DNA from: CAZWSX01 sp964636985
GTDB lineage: Bacteria > Planctomycetota > Planctomycetia > Pirellulales > Pirellulaceae
Assembly: GCA_964636985.1 (NCBI GenBank)
Contig: CAZWSX010000022.1
Span: 65,356 to 129,355 of the forward strand
DNA length: 64,000 nucleotides
Direction: 5' to 3'
Shown piece by piece: positions 35,119 to 42,408 of this stretch. A program made the position numbers and the translations under genes. The stretch's first letter is position 1, and every line of letters starts with the position of its first letter. The notes beneath the pieces are model-generated. The model searched no databases. It was not told the origin of the DNA and worked only from the letters and a program-made list of their open reading frames with translations.

Positions 35119-36414
35119 TTGAAGGTCAGCGATTTTTCTCCTCCGACGACGCCGTCGCTCGCTCAACAACAGGATGCTCTGCGAAAGGGTCTTGGCCGTG
35201 CCATGCAGTGGGCACTGCAGGGCAAACTCGCTGATGGACCGCTACTGGAAGCGTGCTTGCATGATCAGCGATTCCATCACGACGTGGCAGAGCCGAGAGG
35301 AAGCTGGCTCTGGCGGTTGATCAATAAAAATGGAGCCGCTGATCAGTTTCGAGAGCCGATTCTACGTTCATTACACTCCCTCCACGACGAATGCAGTGCC
35401 CTCCAACTCTGCCAACTGGCTCGCCATTTTGCAGAGAGGGGCGACGAGGCATTTCGCTGCCGCTTATACGAAATCGTCGACCAGAAGCCTATTAAGGACA
35501 TGCCATGGCTCGGTGAAGAAGAACTCGTGATTCTTGACGGCAAAGCAGGATTTCAATTTGCTGCGCGACTTCGGGGACGATCCCTCCAATCGCGCGAATG
35601 GGAATGGGACGACGGCCGGCTGATCGATTGCGCCGCCGAATGGTGGGGCTTAATTCAGACCAACGATTTGTTCAGCGACTCTTCCGACTCCGCGCTCAAC
35701 AGATTTCTGCAGGTCTGGCAACGACAATTGAATGTCGAGCGGCCAACGCCGCCTTCGCGCAGAGAACAGATCCGTTCGACTACTGCCGACCAGATCATCT
35801 CAGCCGCCGAATTGAAAGACGTCCGATTCGGTCTATTTCGCACTTGGGGAATGTATGCGGACGCTGCCGACCTTGAGATCGTACTTCAACGGCTTTGGGC
35901 TTCCACATCGGCGCACAGCCTCTCCAATCTATTGTGCGTGTTCGCCAATCGATCGCTACCGCAGTTCGATGTTCGCCTGATCGAACTCTGTGGGCACGAA
36001 AACAAAACAGTGCGATGGCGTGCTTTAGGTGCGCTCGCGAAGAACAAACACCCGCAAATACGACGCTTCGCCCTACAGCGTCTCAATGATAACTCGAGCG
36101 ACGAACCTGTCGTCAGGTTGTTCGTCAACAACTATGAACCCGGGGACGAACGTCGACTTCTGAGTTTACTGGAACTCCCACCGAGTGAAGATAATCGCCA
36201 CAGTTTGTTGATGGACCTCAACCTGGTGTTGGAAACAAATGCCGAGGCAGACTGTTCGCAATTGGCGGAGATGATCTATGCGTCGACGCCCTGTGAGAAT
36301 TGCCGTTATTTTGCCCTGAGATTGCTTCACGCGCGGCCAGGCATTCCGGCCTGGATACGGGAGGAGTGCCACTACGATTCGGGGGAAGATTGTCGGCAGA
36401 TTTCGACTTCCTAG
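35119..36414 (+). CDS. Conserved helical-repeat protein of unknown function
   Basis: The start is TTG at 35119, supported by AGGAG 6 bases upstream. The 431-residue product starts MKVSDFSPPTTPSLAQQQDA and has a signature GLGRAMQWALQGKLADGPLL and RGSWLWRLI, which I associate with a family of planctomycete hypotheticals, though I cannot verify it. The rest is alpha-helical with HEAT-like repeats (VRWRALGALAKNKHPQIRRF). It lacks a signal peptide, so it is probably a cytoplasmic scaffold. HEAT-repeat neighbours of toxin-antitoxin or phage systems exist, but nothing here shows that role. Confidence 0.75.
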   Translation: MKVSDFSPPTTPSLAQQQDALRKGLGRAMQWALQGKLADGPLLEACLHDQRFHHDVAEPRGSWLWRLINKNGAADQFREPILRSLHSLHDECSALQLCQLARHFAERGDEAFRCRLYEIVDQKPIKDMPWLGEEELVILDGKAGFQFAARLRGRSLQSREWEWDDGRLIDCAAEWWGLIQTNDLFSDSSDSALNRFLQVWQRQLNVERPTPPSRREQIRSTTADQIISAAELKDVRFGLFRTWGMYADAADLEIVLQRLWASTSAHSLSNLLCVFANRSLPQFDVRLIELCGHENKTVRWRALGALAKNKHPQIRRFALQRLNDNSSDEPVVRLFVNNYEPGDERRLLSLLELPPSEDNRHSLLMDLNLVLETNAEADCSQLAEMIYASTPCENCRYFALRLLHARPGIPAWIREECHYDSGEDCRQISTS

Positions 36415-36930
36415 TCGACATTGATACAAAAGCCCTAGAGTTCGTCGTTAAGACTCCGACCGACTGTACCCGTCCAGCACGAATTGCGGTGAACAAAGGA
36501 ACCGGTCTTCACAGCTGAAAACGACGTCCGAAATGTCGACCATCAACACGAAGACAGCCGAAATTTGACCGTTCGGTGGAAGGAAGCGAAGAGCGTCGCC
36601 AGTATCTCTTTCGGCGCGTACCAACAGCGCAGTCGCTCGAAAAAGCGTTTGTGTTTCGCTGCTACGCCACGCGTCGCCGTCGCAAGATCAGCAGCGATCG
36701 ATAGTTTTGGAAGAAGCTAACTACGAGCTTGAGTTTGCCGTGTGGTCCATTTCGGCGGCGCTTTGGGTTTAGCGCAGGGAGAACTTCGCGGCCATCCATG
36801 CTTGCAAGACCTTCAGCAGAAAGACGCATTAGAACGTGTTCGCGGCGCCATGCGGACAGATTCGGAGGAGATTTCAGAAAACTCCTTCGGAGGACCCAAT
36901 CTCCTAAATATCGCCCGAAATTCCGTTCGG
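36415..36930. other. Non-coding or decayed region
   Basis: These 516 bases between converging genes hold several short open frames but none with a believable start, composition or family. It may be decayed coding sequence. No hairpin with a T-run was found. Confidence 0.3.
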
Positions 36931-37542
36931 CTAGGGAGTGCCACCCTTCAACATGAAAACATCAACTTCGCAGATTCGATCGTCGCATAACGAAGCGACG
37001 ACGGCGAAGTTGCCCGCACCGTAGCCAGTGGGAAGTAGGACAGCGTTTGGGCCGCCACGCGCTTCGGATATAGAGGTTTCTCCCAAGCCGAATTGGTCAA
37101 AGCATCGGCGAACTTCTTCTCCACGCCAAGAAGGTGATCGTTTGTGCCACTGGTCGCGGTCCGAAATCGCGATGATGCCGGATTGAATCTCGACTCGCCC
37201 TTGCGCCTTGATAGTCCGCTTTCCCACTGCTGCGGATTTCTCGAACGGGGGAATGGCCAACTGGACGCCGCCTACCAGCGTCGAACCGTCGGGCAATGCC
37301 CATATGTGAGCTTGCACGACGATCTTTAAGCTCAGAACAGGCGCAATTTCAATTCCATGATCTAGGGTTGGATCGATTAGCAGAAGCTTCTCGGAGGGAA
37401 CCGAGATCGTCGCGATACGATAGGTGCGGCGCGTTGGCACTAGGAAATGTCCTGTCAACTGCCTCTGGGAATGGTCGGGTTCAACCGGCTTCGGCGGAAC
37501 TGTTTGATGATCGTCGGAAGGCTTTTCGGAACGGTCGGACAC
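36931..37542 (-). CDS. Hypothetical beta-rich protein
   Basis: The start is GTG at 37542 with AGGAA five bases upstream. The 203-residue product has a polar head (MSDRSEKPSDDHQTVPPKPV), then alternating strands (YRIATISVPSEKLLLIDPTL, SLKIVVQAHIWALPDGSTLV) and a glycine-rich end PTGYGAGNFAVVASLCDDRI followed by CEVDVFML. The last motif, a G-Y-G-x-G strand pair, resembles small beta-sandwich proteins of the DUF4241 kind, but this is weak. No signal peptide is present. Confidence 0.55.
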   Translation of the reverse strand: MSDRSEKPSDDHQTVPPKPVEPDHSQRQLTGHFLVPTRRTYRIATISVPSEKLLLIDPTLDHGIEIAPVLSLKIVVQAHIWALPDGSTLVGGVQLAIPPFEKSAAVGKRTIKAQGRVEIQSGIIAISDRDQWHKRSPSWRGEEVRRCFDQFGLGETSISEARGGPNAVLLPTGYGAGNFAVVASLCDDRICEVDVFMLKGGTP

Positions 37543-37739
37543 TGTGGTTCCTGTTGGTGTGACAGACTCCCGGGTTCACTTGGTTGCGATTTCCCGCACC
37601 CAGAAACGCCACAGAGCTGCGTTATCCTCATTTGCTATCTAAATTCCCAAACCAGCGTTCTCATCAATTGTTCGCTGCACCGTTTTATTGTTCGACGACT
37701 AAAACGATCTTACCCAGCACCGGATCCGCCTGCATGGCC

Positions 37740-37880
37740 AGCCGGCACAACCGCCGCGGTGAACAGCAATGTCTTGTGAGCGAGAAGCGAGGCATAAACG
37801 GCTTCCGTGAAGAGGTGCCGACATTTTCCAGTCCAGCACACAGCTCTTCAATCTCCCTACCGGAAAGGGGCGGGACCGGT
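37740..37880 (-). pseudogene. Frameshifted duplicate of the start and leader of member D
   Basis: The minus strand from 37795 reads MPRFSL and then, after a 2-base insertion (TG on the plus strand), continues in another frame as a copy of the start of the gene at 34799. The match extends upstream through the leader to about 37880, corresponding to 34740-34880. After some 50 bases of coding sequence the similarity ends. The surrounding stretch 37543-37914 holds no other gene. Confidence 0.7.
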
Positions 37881-37914
37881 TGAATATGGAATGTTTAGCA
37901 GCCACAATCCCGGG

Positions 37915-38412
37915 ATGCCCACATCCGAACAGAAAGCCATTCTCGAAAATGCGGCCGACCTGCTCGAAGAGTCGGGCCACGCCGGCGCCCAGCTTCTCCG
38001 CGAACTGATCCGCGACAAACGCCTGGAAACGCTCGCGACGTTCATTCTCTATAGCGGGTTTTTCGCTGGCACCCGGACTGAACAGGGCGACGTGCGCCTG
38101 GAAGTGTCCTTCGGCGAGTTCACCACCTGGGTAGACATGGACCAGGAGCAACTTCGCGCCGACGGCGTCGAAAGCATCCTTCGCGAGATCGATGCGCAGA
38201 TCGCGGAACTTGAACGCCAAATTAGACAACGGATTTGCGAGCGAGGAGAAAATCCCCTAGCGGACTGCCTGGCTATGCTCGATCAAAACATTTCCCGTGT
38301 TTGTCCCGGGTGCCGATCACTGGTGATGCCATCTAATGACCAGGTATCGCTAACGATGACCTGCAACGGGTGTGGGCATCAGATGCAGGTTCTGCCGGCG
38401 GAGAATTCGTAG
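37915..38412 (+). CDS. Hypothetical protein with C-terminal zinc ribbon
   Basis: ATG at 37915 gives 165 residues (MPTSEQKAILENAADLLEES); ATG 37891 is the alternative. The N-terminal part is helical with RLETLATFILYSGF, then a helix pair (RADGVESILREIDAQIAELE) with coiled-coil character, then a zinc ribbon CPGC-x18-CNGC near residues 132-156. No signal peptide. Such small ribbon proteins often bind nucleic acid or another protein, but the family is not recognised. Confidence 0.6.
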   Translation: MPTSEQKAILENAADLLEESGHAGAQLLRELIRDKRLETLATFILYSGFFAGTRTEQGDVRLEVSFGEFTTWVDMDQEQLRADGVESILREIDAQIAELERQIRQRICERGENPLADCLAMLDQNISRVCPGCRSLVMPSNDQVSLTMTCNGCGHQMQVLPAENS

Positions 38413-38490
38413 GGACCAATTGGGGAGCCGGCGAGCCGAAAACTGGCGAATTCGGCGAAATGTCAAACCAAGCACGACACAAATCGCCGC

Positions 38491-38673
38491 TCACTCGTCG
38501 AGCCTTTGTCCACTTTGACAGTCATTACTTCCATTGTGTCGCGCCTCGTTCCAGAGGTCCGTGATTTCCTCGCGATCTACGGCGATAGCGTCGTCGAACA
38601 CCTCTCTCGCGCCAGCTAACACGACATCTGAAGAGACTTGGTTCGAAGGGTGTTCGGCCCGGCGAGTCGACAT
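38491..38673 (-). CDS. Possible 60-residue protein (uncertain)
   Basis: ATG at 38673 opens MSTRRAEHPSNQVSSDVVLA and continues for 60 charged, soluble residues. The opening RAEHPSNQ block lies in a short DNA repeat that is also found, in a broken frame, at 48658-48690. It is divergent from the hydrolase gene at 38740. No ribosome binding site or family is evident. Confidence 0.3.
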   Translation of the reverse strand: MSTRRAEHPSNQVSSDVVLAGAREVFDDAIAVDREEITDLWNEARHNGSNDCQSGQRLDE

Positions 38674-38739
38674 GTAACGTTCCTTGTCGGTAAGGCTACG
38701 ACGAAGTTTCCCGTTAACAGTCCCATTTATGATCAGTTG

Positions 38740-39342
38740 ATGGACGACATCCTGTACTTGCATGGCTGGGGTGAGAATCCGGAAGTAAGTTCCGTGGTCG
38801 AATCGCTGCGTCGTGCGATGCCGACGGCTCGAATTCACTTGCCCAGTTATCATCCGACTGGGAACATTCGAGCAACCCGAGTCGGTGCCTCGCTTGCGAG
38901 AATTCAGTCAGTGCTCGACAGCACCTCGGCATCGCCCCGAGTGCGCCTGGTTGGCTATTCCTTTGGTGGGTTGTTAGCAGCTCTCTTATCCCTACAGCGG
39001 CCCGACAAGGTGGCAAAGATGCTGCTGTTGGCGCCGGCAATCGATAACGTTGCCCGCAACTACGCCGGCGAGCCATCAACTTGGCGGATGCCGTATGAGT
39101 ACGTGGAAGAGCTTAAGTCCTATCCGGCGCGGCCACGGATCGACTGTCCGACAACACTCGTTCATGGCCGTCTGGACACGGACTTTGGCGGATCCACTCC
39201 GGAGCGGATTGAGCAATGGGCGAGAGAGCAAACATTTACTGCCGTTCATTTGCTTCCGGAGGTTGATCACTCCATGGAGCCGTGGCTTTCGTCCGGCACC
39301 TCTCCGTCCCTAGGCGACTTGCTACGCGAGTTGATCGCTTAG
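38740..39342 (+). CDS. Alpha/beta hydrolase (YqiA/UPF0227-like)
   Basis: ATG at 38740 (MDDILYLHGWGENPEVSSVV) gives 200 residues, a compact hydrolase. The oxyanion LHGWG, nucleophile elbow GYSFGG (Ser about residue 74), acid GRLD and His in EVDHSME are all in the normal order, so it should be an active serine esterase or thioesterase of unknown substrate. The frame is open upstream to 38638, but the extra 34 residues fall in a dispersed DNA repeat and do not resemble the family. Confidence 0.82.
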   Translation: MDDILYLHGWGENPEVSSVVESLRRAMPTARIHLPSYHPTGNIRATRVGASLARIQSVLDSTSASPRVRLVGYSFGGLLAALLSLQRPDKVAKMLLLAPAIDNVARNYAGEPSTWRMPYEYVEELKSYPARPRIDCPTTLVHGRLDTDFGGSTPERIEQWAREQTFTAVHLLPEVDHSMEPWLSSGTSPSLGDLLRELIA

Positions 39343-39413
39343 TGCCGTGATTGCTGGAATTGGACGAGCGGCTCTCTCATCGAACCGACTCGCCGCGCCC
39401 CACATCGTTGCGA

Positions 39414-41555
39414 TCAATTCTTTATGTCACAACCCGGGAGCAGATTGCGAAGCCGCTCCAGCCCGGCGTCCGTGATTCCGGTGTCGGTCAGTTTGAGTGA
39501 CTTCAATCCGCTCAAGCGTGCAAGACGATCGACATCACCATCCGTGATCGGCAGTCCATCCAGGATGAGCTGTTGCAAGGACGTGTTTTCGAGTGGCTCC
39601 AATCCCTCGGCCGTGACCCGCGTGTCTTCCAATCCCAAACCTTGAAGGTGAGGCAGGGCAGCGATCGCTCGTACGCCTTCATTGCCCACCGAAGTCTCGC
39701 CAATCCACACGTACTCCAGCGACTCAATCTTGCTCAGAGCCTGTGCTGCGTCGTCGCCTACGCCCGTCCTACCGATCCACACCGTTTTCAGATAACGCAA
39801 CTGGGCCAGGGGAGCGGGATCGACCTGCGCGAGGTTCGCTCCGCCAAGATGCAATCTTTCCACGGCGGGTGCCAACTGCACGATCTTCCGTAGTCCACTG
39901 GACGTCAACTGAGCGTGCTGCAATCCCAATTCGGTGAGTTGCAGACCAGGCAGCAAAGCAAGAATCTCCTCTTCAGTGGCTTTCTCTCCCTGCAGGTCCA
40001 TCGCCGTAATTTGAAAAGGCGCCTTGGGAACCTGTTCGACCGCAGCAACATTGACTTTCTCACCGTTGATAAGCGTATCGAACGATCCGCCCAACTCCAG
40101 GATTCTGCTGGCCTTTTGACGAATATCTCGATCTTTGTTGCGCAATGCCAGGGCGCCGAAGTCGAAGCGCTGCCCCAACAGCCAGGCGACGAAGAGGACC
40201 GCGACGAGCGTTCCGACGGCGACGACTGGCCATTTCCATCGCCAGATTCTCACCGAGGGCTGTGTTGCGTCAGGCAAATATTTTGAAAAGTCCAGGCTGT
40301 CGCAGGCTGCGATCACCTCTTTCATCGTCGCGTAACGGTCAGGCGGCTGCTTGGCCACCAGCTTGCAGTATACCTGCTCCAGTTCGAGCGGCACGTCCGG
40401 TCGCGCCTCTCGCAGCACAGGGATAGGCTGCTCACGATGCGCAATCAGCCTTTCCATTTCGGTCTCGCCGACAAACATCGGCTTGCCAGTTAGCAAGTAG
40501 TACAGCGTACAACCGAGACTGTAGATGTCCGACTGGGCATTCGCGCGGCGGGCATCAAGCCCCTGCTCAGGCGCCATGTAGTCGATCGTACCCATCAATA
40601 CGTCGACAGTCGTGACATCTGACCCGTCCTGGTGCGATCGCACAGCGGCCAGCCCTAGGTCAAGTACTTTGATGTTTCCGGTCCGCTCCAGCATGATGTT
40701 CGCTGGCTTGACGTCGCGATGCACGATCCCCTGGTCGTGAGCATGTGCCAGTCCCGCTGCCGCTTGCCGCAGATAAGCAATTGCCAGCGGGGGTGAGAGC
40801 GGGCCGTCTCGAACCACAATCTGTCGCAGATTCTCACCTTCCAGAAATTCAAAGGCGATGAAATTCCATGGGCCGTCTTCGCCGGCATCGAATGCGGTCG
40901 CGATATGAGGATGCCGCAAGCTGGCAGCGGCCCGTCCCTCGCGGATAAATCGAGCAAGTACATCGCGCGACTCGTTGATTGACAACTTGAGAATTTTGAC
41001 CGCCGCAAACGAACCTAAGCGCTTGTGGCGAGCGCGATACACCCAACCCATCCCCCCTTCACCAACACGTTCCAGCAATTCGTAGCTGCCTAGCACCGAC
41101 GGAAGCGGTGGCGCTTCCTCGACTGGCTGCGTGATGGGTGGCGGCCGGCCTGCTCGTTCGATCAGCCGGGTTTCGAGCAGGGCGCACGCTTCTGGTAAGC
41201 GTCGAGCGTAATCGGAATAATCGGCCGACTGGCCTGCGCCGCGCCGCATTCGCAATTCTTGTTCAATTAGTTGTTTTGCTGCTTCCGCTTGGCGCAGCCC
41301 GGGAAAACGCTCGAGATAAGTCTCAATCGAAGGAGGGTCGCTCAGATCGCTCCCCCTTGCGCGCCGCTGCCAGCGACGCTCGATATCGATGCAGACTAGC
41401 TCGACGAGCGTGGCATACTGGGTTGTGTCTGGGGGGAGAAACTCCTCCAGCACTGGAGCTGTTTCCGATTGCCAAGCTTTCTCAAAGCGACGGCGCAGAT
41501 CTTCGTCAACTTGCCAAGAATCGCGATTAGCACTGGCCGCCATACGTGGCCCCAA
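39414..41555 (-). CDS. Transmembrane Ser/Thr kinase with leucine-rich-repeat tail
   Basis: The 713-residue product has an N-terminal domain (about 15-130) with LRRRFEKAWQ and LVELVCIDIERRWQRR that is shared with the kinase at 44558. The kinase domain is at about 158-420: GEGGMGWVYRARH, Lys187 in AVKIL, HRDVKPANIML, DLG in place of DFG (299-301) and DYMAPEQG. A membrane helix lies at about 442-460, then an extracytoplasmic region with LRRs from about 530 (LQLTELGLQHAQLTSSGLRK). It follows the ECF sigma gene at 42228 on the same strand by 61 bases; these form one sigma-kinase pair. ATG 41543 is an alternative start. Confidence 0.92.
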   Translation of the reverse strand: MGPRMAASANRDSWQVDEDLRRRFEKAWQSETAPVLEEFLPPDTTQYATLVELVCIDIERRWQRRARGSDLSDPPSIETYLERFPGLRQAEAAKQLIEQELRMRRGAGQSADYSDYARRLPEACALLETRLIERAGRPPPITQPVEEAPPLPSVLGSYELLERVGEGGMGWVYRARHKRLGSFAAVKILKLSINESRDVLARFIREGRAAASLRHPHIATAFDAGEDGPWNFIAFEFLEGENLRQIVVRDGPLSPPLAIAYLRQAAAGLAHAHDQGIVHRDVKPANIMLERTGNIKVLDLGLAAVRSHQDGSDVTTVDVLMGTIDYMAPEQGLDARRANAQSDIYSLGCTLYYLLTGKPMFVGETEMERLIAHREQPIPVLREARPDVPLELEQVYCKLVAKQPPDRYATMKEVIAACDSLDFSKYLPDATQPSVRIWRWKWPVVAVGTLVAVLFVAWLLGQRFDFGALALRNKDRDIRQKASRILELGGSFDTLINGEKVNVAAVEQVPKAPFQITAMDLQGEKATEEEILALLPGLQLTELGLQHAQLTSSGLRKIVQLAPAVERLHLGGANLAQVDPAPLAQLRYLKTVWIGRTGVGDDAAQALSKIESLEYVWIGETSVGNEGVRAIAALPHLQGLGLEDTRVTAEGLEPLENTSLQQLILDGLPITDGDVDRLARLSGLKSLKLTDTGITDAGLERLRNLLPGCDIKN

Positions 41556-41616
41556 GAACGGCTCGCTGTATGTCTAGACCTCTCGAGGTGCGATGACGAT
41601 TGTACTTTGCCTGGAC

Positions 41617-42228
41617 CTACGCATGCAACGATTCGTCAAGTTCGCGTGACCACCGAGCGAATATTCTTTCCAATAGTCGGCGGACGGTGCGTTCGGAGCA
41701 TCCGAGTTTGGCGGCGACTTCCCCGTGCGTCATGCCATCCAATTTGCCTTCCACAATTTGCCGCTCTTCGTCGTCGAGCTTGCCCAACAAGAACGACATC
41801 TGATCGGCGAAAGCAAGTGCGTCGGCAGGCGAGACTTCGTGATGCGCAGGCGGATCGGCAGGGCCGAGTCCCTGACTCGACTCTTCTCCGTTCAAAGCAA
41901 CCTCAAGATGGAGGCCGCGCTTCTGACGGTAGTGGAATCTCGCGTAATGGCGAACCTTGGTGAGCGTGATGGCGCAGAGCAATCGCCAAAGACTCTCCGA
42001 TCCTTCCACGACGAATTGGCCTTGCCGCGCGCGCCGAAGAAAAGTGCGACAGACCGAAAGCGCGATCTCTTCGCCACTGACCCGTCGCTGCAACGCAGGA
42101 GTCATGCGGCTCTGAGCGATACGCTCTAAGCTCGTCGCGTATTCGCGCCAGAACTCGTGCATCACCAACTCGTTGCCTGCCACGAGTTCGCGGATCCACA
42201 CGACGGAGTCGTTTTCTTCGCTGGGCAT
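41617..42228 (-). CDS. ECF-like RNA polymerase sigma factor
   Basis: ATG at 42228 (MPSEENDSVVWIRELVAG) gives 203 residues. Sigma region 2 covers about 10-95 (FWREYATSLERIAQSRM, GEEIALSVCRTFLRRA, SESLWRLLCAITLTKVRH) and region 4 about 140-200, with an HTH: MTHGEVAAKLGCSERTVRRL. This type (related to the ECF groups that sit next to kinases in planctomycetes) is thought to be activated by phosphorylation rather than by an anti-sigma factor. The kinase gene directly downstream is the obvious partner. Confidence 0.92.
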   Translation of the reverse strand: MPSEENDSVVWIRELVAGNELVMHEFWREYATSLERIAQSRMTPALQRRVSGEEIALSVCRTFLRRARQGQFVVEGSESLWRLLCAITLTKVRHYARFHYRQKRGLHLEVALNGEESSQGLGPADPPAHHEVSPADALAFADQMSFLLGKLDDEERQIVEGKLDGMTHGEVAAKLGCSERTVRRLLERIFARWSRELDESLHA

Positions 42229-42368
42229 CGCGATGCCGATTTGGCCAATGAACGCGTTACAAGAAACGCGTGAAACGTAAAAGCGCCATTGTACCTTGCG
42301 CCTTTCCAATCCGCTTCATCACTACCCATGCGCGCAATCAACCGCCGATTCGGATCGCAATAAGAAAG

Positions 42369-42394
42369 GCCCGGGGGGGCCTACCACCCCGGGC
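42369..42394 (-). terminator. Terminator after the RTX metallopeptidase gene
   Basis: GCCCGGGG (42369-42376) pairs with CCCCGGGC (42387-42394). On the minus strand the stem is followed by CTTTCTTATT. It lies just after the stop at 42409 and before the sigma gene on the same strand, so the sigma-kinase pair needs its own promoter. Confidence 0.7.
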
Positions 42395-42408
42395 ATCGCA
42401 CGGAGATA

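Noticed and set aside
36742..36990. 82-codon plus-strand frame
   Set aside because: No ribosome binding site, poor composition, and overlap with the end of the convergent gene at 36931.
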